The position numbers were made by a program, and so were the translations under genes. A stretch of 33,649 nucleotides of DNA from a virus: positions 1-33,649 of the IMG/VR virus record IMGVR_UViG_3300031239_000010. One strand, written 5' to 3'. Shown one piece after another: positions 14,056 through 21,625 of this stretch. Below the pieces are notes generated by a model. It did not search any database. It saw only the letters and a program-made list of their open reading frames with translations, and was not told the DNA's origin. Position 1 is the first letter of the stretch. Each line of letters begins with the position of its first letter.

Positions 14056-14169
14056 TGAGCGGGGCGGAGACCGGGGTGTCAATCGTAGGGCTGCAGTCCC
14101 TACAAGGTCCTCCGGGCGTTTAAGTCTCGGCTAACCGTTAGGCGCTTATCTTCATTTCCGCCCCGCTCA
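14056..14169 (-). ncRNA. Structured RNA R1 (novel leader or small RNA)
   Basis: The ends form a perfect 13-bp helix (14056-14068 with 14157-14169, GC-rich), extendable by a G-U and an A-U pair. Inside are a hairpin 14085-14090/14098-14103 (GTAGGG/CCCTAC) whose 7-nt loop contains self-complementary CTGCAG, a small hairpin at 14131-14141, and GGAGACC/GGTCCTCC pairing (14066-14072/14106-14113) that competes with the outer helix. The promoter at 14177-14204 predicts transcription start at about 14170, exactly the outer 5' base. No T-loop, so not a tRNA. No protein reading frame fits it. It may act as a small RNA or as a control element for the gene at 14026. Confidence 0.6.
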
Positions 14170-14176
14170 CAGAATT

Positions 14177-14204
14177 ACTCTACCAGACTATCAAAAGGTG
14201 TCAA
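14177..14204 (-). promoter_or_regulatory. Sigma70-like promoter of structured RNA R1
   Basis: TTGACA (14199-14204), 16 bp CCTTTTGATAGTCTGG, TAGAGT (14177-14182). The spacer is identical to the 4540-4567 promoter. Confidence 0.8.
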
Positions 14205-14208
14205 GGCC

Positions 14209-14214
14209 GAATCT
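14209..14214 (+). promoter_or_regulatory. Late-type start signal GAATCT before tape measure
   Basis: GAATCT ends 6 nt before GTG 14221; no ribosome site. The block GTCAAGGCCGAATCTT is identical to the one before the spike gene (760-775). Confidence 0.5.
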
Positions 14215-14220
14215 TACTTT

Positions 14221-16809
14221 GTGAGCGATCAGAGCAAAACAATCAAAATCGGCGTTGCGATGGACGAGCAGGCCGCCCGGCGCACCGAGCGGACCCTCAA
14301 CGATTTGATGCGGGCAGCCGAGAAGACCGGCTCGGCCTTCGCGGGGCTCCAAAGGAGCATGAATGGCGGGAGCGGGGGCAGCTTCACGGCGAACAAGACC
14401 GTTCCGGGTGTGGCCGGCGGACCCGGTAGCCAGTTCGCCGCAAAGACGGCCACAGCTCGGGGAGGCATCTTCGGGAACCTCCTCGGCGTCCAGGACACGG
14501 GGGCCATGCGCGGGCTGGTTTCGGGGACTCAGTCGGCATTTTCTTCTATCGGGACCGGCGTCAAGTCGTTCGTAGACCGGGCAATAGGAGATATTGGTCG
14601 ACTATCGAGGGCAATTGCTGGGCTGGGGGCGGCTGGTGGTGGAGCTGGTGGTGGAGCTGGTGGGGGCGGTGGCGGGGGCGGCAGCAGTGGGGGAACAGGA
14701 GGAGGCAGTGGGCGGGGGCGACGGGGGACGGGGGTCATAGGCGGAATCAATGCGGCGAATGCTCTGGTTGGCGGCAACGTTATGGGATTCCTGCAGTCCG
14801 GGGCCGGTACTTTGGGTCTGGCTGGGGCAGCTCTCTACGGCGGTTTCAAGCTCGGAGAAACTGTCAATACAGTGGTCTCGGGCGAACGCCAGGCGCGCAT
14901 CGACTACACCACCGGAGACCCCTTCGCTGTCATGAGCCGCAAGGTGGCCATGGCGCAGCCGTTCCTGCAAATGCACGGAGCTGTCCAAGGCCGTGACGTA
15001 TCCTCAATGTACGCCTTTCAGCGAGCAATGGCCAACAAGGGATTGCAAAAATCCCTCAACCAGATTGACCTTCGTACCGAGAGAGAGATGCGGGGGATCG
15101 GGGCCGGCACGGCAACGTACGGTATAAAAAGCGGTATCAATGCGCTGAGGGGCTACGTACCCTCCCACAATGGCGTCATGGACCTAGTGACCAGAGGGCT
15201 CAACCAGACCTGGAATACCCTCAGCGGAGGCATGTGGGGAAAGGCTGTTTCAGCCGGTGGCTCCTATCTCAACAATACTGAGGGAACCACTTCGGAAACC
15301 AAATTCGACCTAGAGCGCAAAGCTGCCCTAAACAACGTGGACGCCCAGTCGGCTGCACAGATGTCGGCCGCTATGGCCGCAGAGCGCGCGTTGATGAACC
15401 CAGTAATCGCTGACCAAGCCAACAAGATTTACGGTGGGGCGATGGGGCGCGTAGGCGCTATGCGGTCGATGGGAATGTCAGCTGGAGAGGTCACCCGACG
15501 GGGGCCTAACGGCCAGACCTATACCACCTCCCGGTTTGAAGAGATGGAGGCCAAGCTCATGAAGGGTGGGTGGACACACGGAGACGCTTCTTCTAACTGG
15601 CAACAAACATTGGGAATCGGCGCTGGATATTCCAGGATCACAGGGGGCGGCGGCCCTAATCCAATGCTGGTTTCTGCGGGCATGGCCGGATTCACCAACG
15701 CGGCATCTTTGATTCGAGCCGGAGGGGCTATGACTGGTTCTGTGGCTGGAGCTGGGGCGATGTATCGCGCGGCGCAATCTTCTATGGGGACTGGCGGGCT
15801 CGACGTTGCAGTAGGAAGAGACCTGTTCGGTGAGGTGGCGTCTTCGGCTGCCGCTTCTGGCAACTACGGGGGCTCGTCGGCCGCACAGAATTACGCTTCT
15901 GCAGCTACCGGGTTGATAGGTGGGTCTGGAGCCGATGTTGGCGGCCAGCAGAGAATGGCAGGTCAACTCTCGGGAGGCATGAATGACTTCGGGGCATTCA
16001 CGTCAGGGGCCAAAGCACCACTTTATAAGGCTACTTCTCTTATGGCTGCTATCGGAGCTATGGGCGGCTACTCTCTTGGGGCTGAAGAGCTTCGGCGCCT
16101 CGATCCGAAACAGCTCACCGCCATAGCCCGTGGAGAGAAGGGGGCTGTGTCCCCAGCTCTTGCTTCTTTGGGTATCACCCCAGAAATCGCCGCCAAGTAT
16201 CTCAAGGCCTCCGGCTCTGCTCCTTTGATGGAGGTGAACGCTTCTCGTGTTGGAGGCTCGGCGGGGGCTGTCGTCGCCGCATACCAAAAGGAAGTATCGA
16301 CAGGTGGTACTGTTCAGACCATGGTAGAAAAAGCGGTGGGTCCGAGAGGCCATAATGAGAAAGCCTCCGACTACGCCAAGCGACGCTGGGCAAAGGTCCA
16401 AGAGATTACTGGACAGCTTGGCGCCGCCGCTCACGCCGCAGGGCTTGCCACTTCACTTGAGAGCGGTGCGGGTATGTTTTTGGGGCAATTTACTCAATCC
16501 AAAGGCTGGGCGTCCGCACTCCACGGCAAGGGCGTAGGTGCTGCGGCTCCGACTGGGCTCGAAAAGGAGGCGCTTACAAAAACAGCAGAAGTGGTGGCTG
16601 ACGACGGCAAGCAGGCTAAGGGCGCAGCTGACATCATCAAGAACGTCGATCCTCTAGCTCTCAGGAAAAAGGCGGCTGGCAGTGTGGCTTTGCTCGGGTC
16701 CGAAAGCTATGGGGCTGGTATCAACGGCTCGGTAGGCGCCCTCATCGGGGCGCTACAGGCGTTCGCGAAGGAAATTTCGAAGGACACTGGCCTCCAGAAG
16801 GTGAAGTAA
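14221..16809 (+). CDS. Tail tape measure protein
   Basis: An 862-aa protein, the longest plus-strand gene, directly upstream of the baseplate hub. It is Ala/Gly/Ser-rich throughout, with an N-terminal helical region (EQAARRTERTLNDLMRAAEK), an almost pure Gly tract around residues 138-170, a hydrophobic segment near 190-215 (LVGGNVMGFLQSGAGTLGLA) and long helical segments after it. These are typical tape-measure traits; the protein sets tail length and is ejected with DNA. Start is GTG 14221, fixed by the GAATCT signal; no ribosome site. The Gly tract is encoded by GGN repeats, a likely hotspot for length change. Confidence 0.8.
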   Translation: MSDQSKTIKIGVAMDEQAARRTERTLNDLMRAAEKTGSAFAGLQRSMNGGSGGSFTANKTVPGVAGGPGSQFAAKTATARGGIFGNLLGVQDTGAMRGLVSGTQSAFSSIGTGVKSFVDRAIGDIGRLSRAIAGLGAAGGGAGGGAGGGGGGGGSSGGTGGGSGRGRRGTGVIGGINAANALVGGNVMGFLQSGAGTLGLAGAALYGGFKLGETVNTVVSGERQARIDYTTGDPFAVMSRKVAMAQPFLQMHGAVQGRDVSSMYAFQRAMANKGLQKSLNQIDLRTEREMRGIGAGTATYGIKSGINALRGYVPSHNGVMDLVTRGLNQTWNTLSGGMWGKAVSAGGSYLNNTEGTTSETKFDLERKAALNNVDAQSAAQMSAAMAAERALMNPVIADQANKIYGGAMGRVGAMRSMGMSAGEVTRRGPNGQTYTTSRFEEMEAKLMKGGWTHGDASSNWQQTLGIGAGYSRITGGGGPNPMLVSAGMAGFTNAASLIRAGGAMTGSVAGAGAMYRAAQSSMGTGGLDVAVGRDLFGEVASSAAASGNYGGSSAAQNYASAATGLIGGSGADVGGQQRMAGQLSGGMNDFGAFTSGAKAPLYKATSLMAAIGAMGGYSLGAEELRRLDPKQLTAIARGEKGAVSPALASLGITPEIAAKYLKASGSAPLMEVNASRVGGSAGAVVAAYQKEVSTGGTVQTMVEKAVGPRGHNEKASDYAKRRWAKVQEITGQLGAAAHAAGLATSLESGAGMFLGQFTQSKGWASALHGKGVGAAAPTGLEKEALTKTAEVVADDGKQAKGAADIIKNVDPLALRKKAAGSVALLGSESYGAGINGSVGALIGALQAFAKEISKDTGLQKVK

Positions 16810-18818
16810 TGGCCTCCAAAGCTGCGCGCTATGATTTGATTCGGGAGTACCAGGCCTCCCTGAAGGACGACCTCAATGGAGTCAGCGACCAGAGGTACAT
16901 CTCACTGTCGCCAGCGTGGCTGATCGCTGTCATTCGGTTAGGGAAGCCTATCAGCTTTTCTCGACGCGAGTACAAGAGCGTAGGAGACGTCAAAGAAGGC
17001 GCGTTCACCCGGAACGATATCCCCCTGCTGATTGACGAAGACTGCGTCCAGCTGTCGATCAGTAACCCCAAGGGCAGCCACACCAAACACCTGAATGCGA
17101 CTCTCAAGAACTCTGGCACCAACTACCTAAACCAAGACGTACTGCTGCCAGGCGATTGGGTGATGGCCTGGATGTTCAATAACCGGGAAGACCTGTCTCG
17201 CATCAGGCAGCAGGTTTTGGACCGCAAGCCTTGCAACAACTTCACCGACGGACTCAAGTTCGTAGGCCGGGCCCACTCGATTCGCAAGCACATATCTGTG
17301 TCAGCCGAGGGCCAACGTGACTCCGGGTTTTCTCTGCAGTGTGTTGGTTTCGAAGAATTGGACAGCAACTTCTTTTATGACATGGCGCTGGCCACCAGCG
17401 CTGGCGTAAGCAACGAAATCTCTCTCTTCATGGCCCAACTTGGGCTCGACTTTAGTAAGTGGGCGAACCAGGAAGAACAGGCCGCAGGCGTTCTCAAAGA
17501 CAACGCTGACCGACTAATTGAGACGATGATTGATACCATTGTCGGCAAGGGCGTGTCTGCAGAGGTCAACGCCCCAATCGAAGAGGGCGCAGCCCGTGCA
17601 CACGCGCTAGACTCTTCGGCGACCTCGGGATTCTCGGAACTAAAGATAGCTCCACAGGCCAACAAAGAGGCGCCTTACGCCTACCTGGTCCCCCGGGACG
17701 TGGGCTCACTTTTGGGCCTCAGCACCATCGAGGCAACGAAGTCCGGCATCTATGGTTACGCCGATATTCTGGAAACGCTCATCGGGGTCCAGAAGTACGA
17801 CCCGAGCGTCAACAACGCCTCGGGGATCTTCGTGCCCGCCTTGTTCTATCCCGAGGTCACCGGCACACAGTCTCGACGCAGGACCGACATCAAGCTGAAG
17901 GGCACCTTCTTGCCCGTCAATCCGTCGTTCGTCAATAGACCTCTGTGGACCTTGCTACAGCAATTCCTAAACGACACCATCAATGAGATGTATACTGCCC
18001 TGAAAGTGAACCCTGACGGGGCGGTGGTGCCCACCGTGGTTGTCAGGCAGATTCCTTTCACGACCGAGTCCCTGGTGGAGCGCCCCGAGTTCCCTGTCAC
18101 GCGGTTTATGGAGCTGCCCAGGTGGGTTGTCTCCCCCACCATGATTTGGAACATTGATGTGGGAAGGTCCAACGCGACACGAGCCAACATGATCCATGTC
18201 TACGGAGAGGCCACCACATCGGGGACCTCCATCGGGGACGTCACGACCCAAATGGTCCGCAACCCACCCATTTTTGACAGCACGGATATCCAGCGCTCGG
18301 GCATCCACGCCATGATGAAGACTGTGAACTGTGCCCTGGAAGACGCCCAGCGCACCGATGGCGCACGAATCTGGATGGAGGCCATCGCAGACTGGACTTT
18401 CGGCTCTCACCTCACCTTGAACGGCTCCGTAAGCCTGGTGGGCATCCAGAGTCCAATAGCCGAAGGCGATAACTGCGAAATTGACGGCATGGTCTACCAC
18501 ATCGAGGAAGTGTCCCACACCTGCTCAGTCGCAGCTGGTGGCCAGAAGCAATTCCGGACTAACCTCCACTTGTCAAACGGCATGCCGGCGAACCAGGACG
18601 GCGCCACCGCTGACTTCCCGGTCTACCCCGGATTCACCAACGCGGGCTCTATTCAGGGCTCCAAGAAACACGCCGTGAACGTCGAACATGACACGGGCCA
18701 GGGTTTCACGTGGACCGAAGAAGTCCAACAGGAAACCGCTGGCGATGTCGATACCAAGACGGTCGGAGACGACTCGATTCTAGAGTCTCAGGACCCCGGG
18801 TTCACTTCGTCTCGGTAA
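16809..18818 (+). CDS. Baseplate hub / tail protein
   Basis: A 669-aa protein translated from ATG overlapping the tape measure stop (TAATG). It begins MASKAARYDLIREYQASLKD; residues 80-190 contain a strand-rich region with LPGDWVMAWMFNNRE and ISVSAEGQRDSGFSLQCVGF, as in hub proteins with gp27/gpD-like barrels. Further beta modules follow (LTLNGSVSLVGIQSPIAEGD then YHIEEVSHTC, resembling the late-control/hub pattern near the C-terminus). Position right after the tape measure supports a hub that receives the spike encoded at 782-1696. Family call is by architecture and synteny. Confidence 0.7.
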   Translation: MASKAARYDLIREYQASLKDDLNGVSDQRYISLSPAWLIAVIRLGKPISFSRREYKSVGDVKEGAFTRNDIPLLIDEDCVQLSISNPKGSHTKHLNATLKNSGTNYLNQDVLLPGDWVMAWMFNNREDLSRIRQQVLDRKPCNNFTDGLKFVGRAHSIRKHISVSAEGQRDSGFSLQCVGFEELDSNFFYDMALATSAGVSNEISLFMAQLGLDFSKWANQEEQAAGVLKDNADRLIETMIDTIVGKGVSAEVNAPIEEGAARAHALDSSATSGFSELKIAPQANKEAPYAYLVPRDVGSLLGLSTIEATKSGIYGYADILETLIGVQKYDPSVNNASGIFVPALFYPEVTGTQSRRRTDIKLKGTFLPVNPSFVNRPLWTLLQQFLNDTINEMYTALKVNPDGAVVPTVVVRQIPFTTESLVERPEFPVTRFMELPRWVVSPTMIWNIDVGRSNATRANMIHVYGEATTSGTSIGDVTTQMVRNPPIFDSTDIQRSGIHAMMKTVNCALEDAQRTDGARIWMEAIADWTFGSHLTLNGSVSLVGIQSPIAEGDNCEIDGMVYHIEEVSHTCSVAAGGQKQFRTNLHLSNGMPANQDGATADFPVYPGFTNAGSIQGSKKHAVNVEHDTGQGFTWTEEVQQETAGDVDTKTVGDDSILESQDPGFTSSR

Positions 18819-19130
18819 TTACAGCAAGCCCTCCTTGAAGGCCTGCTCCAGCTCGTCTCTCGAAAACACAGCGCCGGCAGGCTTACCGGCCAGAAGCTTC
18901 ATCCGTGCCTGGACAAAGAGGTCATGCTGCCAATCTCTCACGACCGCCTCCAGAAGCGCCAGCTTGGTGGCTAGGGCTTCGGCGTTTTCTTCGCTCAGCA
19001 CGTTGGCCACTGCCGCCTGCAAGCAATCGGCGTGTGTCACACGGTTTTCTCTTCGAGCCCTGTCCAGGCTGTTATTCTGGATGGTCGCCTGCGTGGCAAA
19101 CATCCCGCCATTGCGTGTCCCGTTTTCCAT
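18819..19130 (-). CDS. Hypothetical helical protein, 103 aa
   Basis: MENGTRNGGMFATQATIQNN with GGAGG 8 nt upstream. Ala/Leu/Glu-rich helices (LSEENAEALATKLALLEAVV). Its stop abuts the stop of the convergent hub gene with no spacer. Function unknown. Confidence 0.75.
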   Translation of the reverse strand: MENGTRNGGMFATQATIQNNSLDRARRENRVTHADCLQAAVANVLSEENAEALATKLALLEAVVRDWQHDLFVQARMKLLAGKPAGAVFSRDELEQAFKEGLL

Positions 19131-19131
19131 C

Positions 19132-19329
19132 TCAATCCTCCAAGTCTGTGTCCCATCCCGACATATCGGGCAATCTTTTCCTTGGTTCCTCCAGCCGCTT
19201 CTTTACCGCCATCGGCGAATAAACAGCGACTGGTTCCGGATGAACGTGATCGTCCATGCCCTCTAATTGCGGGCTGCAGCCACCACCCAGAATCGCCCAA
19301 CACACCGCAAAAATCAAAGCTTTTTTCAT
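19132..19329 (-). CDS. Small putative lipoprotein, 65 aa
   Basis: Start at ATG 19329 (MKKALIFAVCWAILGGGC) with GGGAGGAC. Basic N-terminus, hydrophobic core and ILGGGC give a plausible though imperfect lipobox, with Cys18 as the lipidated residue. The mature part is short and charged (VKKRLEEPRKRLPDMSGWD). Size and anchor would suit an outer-membrane spanin, but Pro content is low and no inner-membrane partner is adjacent. A promoter candidate lies inside the end of the RNA ligase gene. Confidence 0.65.
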   Translation of the reverse strand: MKKALIFAVCWAILGGGCSPQLEGMDDHVHPEPVAVYSPMAVKKRLEEPRKRLPDMSGWDTDLED

Positions 19330-19379
19330 TGATGTCCTCCCGACCGGCAGCGGCCGGGGGAACATGCTCTCGACTTTTG

Positions 19380-20471
19380 CTAGTGTCGCTCCGTTCCTCC
19401 CTTACGGAGGAGATAGTCCGACCCTACTAGCTTAAGCACCAAACGCGGCTTGTCAAGGGTTTCATGTACCCTACGGACTACAACCCCCTCCCGAATGTGA
19501 CTCCCGCGACCCAGATTCGTCTTGCCATTCTGCAGTGACTCGATAAAGGCCTTGTTGAAGGAGCCCAGGTACATTTCGGGGACCAATGAAAGCCCAGCCT
19601 CCCAAACCGCCTCGTTCCGGTCGCGCAGGCTCAACCAGCACTTGTTGACGGTGTCATAAACGTCGAACACCTTCATCCCAAGCCGCGTATCGTACGCAAG
19701 GTCCTGGACACCATTGCCATAGATTTCGGCGTAGAAGGCGAGGCCCAGGGGGAGAGCCTTATCGAGCTTCAGCTCGCGCACGGCTCGCCAGTAAACAGAG
19801 TTGTCTTCCTTGCGAATGACCTTGTGTGAAGATACCACCAGCTCGCCCTTCTTGCCGACCCGCCCGAATACAAAGTTGGTCCCGTGGATTTTTTCGGTAA
19901 CCTCCACCAGCTCTCCAGGCTCGAACAGCCCATGGTACTTCCGAAAATTGTCGAGGTCATAGACGGGGAAGGGTCGGGGCTGGGCCTTGCGGCGCTTCTG
20001 GGGGAGACCCAGGAAACGGCGGACACGCCAAGCCAAGCGCTCCCAAAACGTCGGTGGCTCCTTTGGCTCGGGGACGAATTCCTCAGGCTCTTCGTACTTG
20101 GTGATTTTGAGAGCCTCAGCCAGCCTGACAGACCCCTCCAGGGCCTGGAGGAAGGAACCCCTCACGCTGTCACCGGTCTCCACCCGGGGCCCGATCAGAA
20201 TCCCCATCGAGAACACGCCGCGAAGCTTCTTGGCCTTGACCCGGTGCTTTCCGCTCTTGAATTCCAGGAAGCTGAGGTGGTTCTTCACCCAGGGCTCGTT
20301 CTCGGGGATGACAGCCTCGACCGGGATGTAGATCGCCAGGTCACCCTCCTTGAAGTCGCCAGTACGAAACACGACGGGCTGGCCTTCGACCTCGGTAATC
20401 GAAAGGGTGTCAGCGTTAGGATGCTTGGTGATGGCGCCGATTCGGACGCACGGTACGACAAACTCAGACAT
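19380..20471 (-). CDS. RNA ligase, Rnl5 / DraRnl-like
   Basis: A 363-aa protein. Residues 1-110 form an N-terminal OB-type module (IGAITKHPNADTLSITEVEG), as in the Deinococcus-type Rnl5 ligases. A Pro/Arg-rich linker follows (about 125-170). The ligase core has motif I EKIHGTNF with nucleotidyl-lysine K194, a motif III-like FYAEIYG (about 246-252), motif IV REGVVVR (about 327-333) and motif V LKLVGSDYL (about 346-354). All catalytic motifs look intact. Rnl5 enzymes seal 3'-OH/5'-phosphate nicks in RNA, some with DNA on one side. Ribosome site AAGGAAGG. A role in repairing cleaved tRNA is suggested by context, not shown. Confidence 0.9.
   Translation of the reverse strand: MSEFVVPCVRIGAITKHPNADTLSITEVEGQPVVFRTGDFKEGDLAIYIPVEAVIPENEPWVKNHLSFLEFKSGKHRVKAKKLRGVFSMGILIGPRVETGDSVRGSFLQALEGSVRLAEALKITKYEEPEEFVPEPKEPPTFWERLAWRVRRFLGLPQKRRKAQPRPFPVYDLDNFRKYHGLFEPGELVEVTEKIHGTNFVFGRVGKKGELVVSSHKVIRKEDNSVYWRAVRELKLDKALPLGLAFYAEIYGNGVQDLAYDTRLGMKVFDVYDTVNKCWLSLRDRNEAVWEAGLSLVPEMYLGSFNKAFIESLQNGKTNLGRGSHIREGVVVRRVHETLDKPRLVLKLVGSDYLLRKGGTERH
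19429..19456 (-). promoter_or_regulatory. Possible promoter inside the RNA ligase 3' end
   Basis: TTGACA (19451-19456), 16 bp, TAAGCT (19429-19434) within codons for LDKPRLVLKLVGS. It matches the spacing of the other promoters and would serve the lipoprotein at 19329. Chance occurrence cannot be excluded because the motif also encodes ligase motif V. Confidence 0.4.
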
Positions 20472-20483
20472 GGGGACCTTCCT

Positions 20484-20717
20484 TTACTTCTTGCCGGCAG
20501 AAGCCGCCGTCGGGCAGTAGAAGTCACAGAACAAAGTGATGGCCGGAGCGAAAAGGGTCCCGATGAAAATCGCCCCCATGGCCACGTTCCGGGCCGACAC
20601 CTTATACCCCTCGTGTGGGTCTTGAACGCCGACACACTCTCCATATTCGTTGGAGCTGGTGCAGGCGGAGGTGGACAGGGCGAGAACGAGACTGAGGGCG
20701 AGAGCAAGCTTCTTCAT
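20484..20717 (-). CDS. Small lipoprotein, YceK/YidQ-like, 77 aa
   Basis: Clear lipoprotein signal (MKKLALALSLVLALSTSAC, Cys19). The mature part has YGECVGVQDPHEGYKV and then a hydrophobic segment ending in F.DFYCP, a layout like the small YceK/YidQ lipoproteins. Four Cys in the mature part may form disulphides. First gene of the transcript from 20753-20780 (AAAGGAGATCCC). Likely acts at the cell envelope. Confidence 0.7.
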   Translation of the reverse strand: MKKLALALSLVLALSTSACTSSNEYGECVGVQDPHEGYKVSARNVAMGAIFIGTLFAPAITLFCDFYCPTAASAGKK

Positions 20718-20752
20718 GGGATCTCCTTTGGTTTTCGATCTTGGTCGGGATC

Positions 20753-20780
20753 ATGATACATCAGGTTATCGAGTTGTCAA
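20753..20780 (-). promoter_or_regulatory. Sigma70-like promoter before lipoprotein and RNA ligase
   Basis: TTGACA (20775-20780), 16 bp ACTCGATAACCTGATG, TATCAT (20753-20758). The leader (GATCCCGACCAAGATCGAAA) is a diverged form of the conserved leader. The promoter overlaps the last codons of the 20766-21053 gene. Confidence 0.75.
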
Positions 20781-21053
20781 GCGCTCCTCTTCGATAAGCT
20801 CGTCGATAATTTGGTTCGAGAGGGCGACCTCATCGTAAAAACGCTCGATCGCCTTCCTGGCCAGCAGGAAGTTTGGGTAAGACTCGGTGTTAATGGCTTC
20901 CCACGGGGTCCAGGTGCCGCATACAGCCTCGCAGCGGTCAATCCTCCACCCACCGGCCTCCTTGATGCCACGGACAGCGTGCGTCGCCTTGCCAACCTTG
21001 ACGAAGCCGAACATGTACTTGTCGGAGCGGGGCTCGAACTTGATGCTTGACAT
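20766..21053 (-). CDS. Hypothetical protein, 95 aa, leaderless
   Basis: ATG 21051-21053 lies 6 nt after the -10 TAGGAT, with no ribosome site. The protein (MSSIKFEPRSDKYMFGFVKV) is beta-rich first, then helical (LARKAIERFYDEVALSNQII). The last codons overlap the following promoter. Function unknown. Confidence 0.75.
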   Translation of the reverse strand: MSSIKFEPRSDKYMFGFVKVGKATHAVRGIKEAGGWRIDRCEAVCGTWTPWEAINTESYPNFLLARKAIERFYDEVALSNQIIDELIEEERLTTR

Positions 21054-21059
21054 AGACTC

Positions 21060-21087
21060 ATCCTACCATTCTTTTGAGAGTCGTCAA
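21060..21087 (-). promoter_or_regulatory. Sigma70-like promoter, leaderless type
   Basis: TTGACG (21082-21087), 16 bp ACTCTCAAAAGAATGG, TAGGAT (21060-21065), 6 nt to the ATG. Confidence 0.75.
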
Positions 21088-21133
21088 GTACTTTTAGGCG
21101 CTCACCCTCCTCCGCACATCAAACCAGGCGATA

Positions 21134-21145
21134 ACCAAAAGGTTT
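21134..21145 (-). repeat. AAACCTTTTGGT hairpin element, copy downstream of tRNA-Tyr
   Basis: The 12-mer AAACCTTTTGGT (minus strand) can fold as ACC-TTTT-GGT and sits inside a larger AACCAGG/CCTGGTT stem, just after the last tRNA. The same 12-mer lies at 23243-23254 upstream of the tmRNA, so the pair brackets the RNA gene region. No U-tract follows. Confidence 0.4.
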
Positions 21146-21196
21146 CGTGATTCCTGGTTACCAACGTTTTATGGCACCAAATGCAGGGAGGAGAGC

Positions 21197-21280
21197 TGGT
21201 TGGTGAGGCAGGACTCGAACCTGCGAAGCCGAAGCGCGGGATTTACAGTCACGACCCTTTGCCACTCGGGTCACTCACCA
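21197..21280 (-). tRNA. tRNA-Tyr (anticodon GTA), CCA encoded
   Basis: Acceptor TGGTGAG/CTCACCA, D arm with CCC/GGG, anticodon loop CTGTAAA (GTA), long variable arm CGCTTCGGCTTC as in bacterial tRNA-Tyr, T arm GCAGG-TTCGAGT-CCTGC, discriminator A and encoded CCA (84 nt). The anticodon stem CGTGA/TCCCG has one mismatch (29-41). Last gene of the RNA region. Confidence 0.85.
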
Positions 21281-21286
21281 GTAAGG

Positions 21287-21475
21287 TTAATAGTCGCGCC
21301 CGGTACCTTTGGGCGCGTTGAGGTCCGCGAAATCTTGGGCCACCAGGCCGGCAGCGATATGGAGGTCGGCGGCCAGGTCCATCAAGGTCTGGAGGTCGTC
21401 TCCGTAGTATTCGTCAGCCGCTTTGACTGCTTGGGCCAAGAGCTTAACAGACTCTTTCATCTTCATGTCGATCAT
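21287..21475 (-). CDS. Hypothetical helical protein, 62 aa
   Basis: Located between structured RNA R2 and tRNA-Tyr on the same strand. It is helical (MKESVKLLAQAVKAADEYYG; LMDLAADLHIAAGLVAQDF) with AAAGG upstream of ATG. Its ribosome site follows R2 and a run of seven T, so readthrough past R2 could control it. Function unknown. Confidence 0.6.
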   Translation of the reverse strand: MIDMKMKESVKLLAQAVKAADEYYGDDLQTLMDLAADLHIAAGLVAQDFADLNAPKGTGRDY

Positions 21476-21498
21476 TGGGTGCCTTTCTTAAAAAAATG

Positions 21499-21621
21499 AA
21501 TAGACCTGCGTTTTAGCAGTGGGGCTAGCGACTTCCCCTCACTTTCACTTGTACGTTTGGGTTGCTATCCCAGGGTCCTTCTCTGAGGTGCCCGCGCAAG
21601 TCTTAGCTCCAGGTCTATTCA
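21499..21621 (-). ncRNA. Structured RNA R2 (related to R1)
   Basis: The ends pair perfectly over 12 bp (21499-21510 with 21610-21621). On the minus strand the closing helix is followed by ATTTTTTTAAG, terminator-like. Inside are ACTTG/CAAGT, a hairpin of 7-8 bp closing on GGGG...CCCC, and a hairpin GGGATAGCAACCC. That last element matches R1 (GGGACTGCAGCCC) as GGGANNGCANCCC, and both are preceded by GGACC and, further up, AGACTT. No T-loop or open frame. It lies between a tRNA-like gene and a small protein gene. Confidence 0.55.
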
Positions 21622-21625
21622 AAGG

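Noticed and set aside
14056-14169. R1 as a tRNA or self-cleaving ribozyme
   Set aside because: No T-loop or anticodon arm; some bases (GCGCCTAAC) recall twister ribozymes but the needed flanking helix and conserved core are not present. No hammerhead CTGATGA/GAAA core either.
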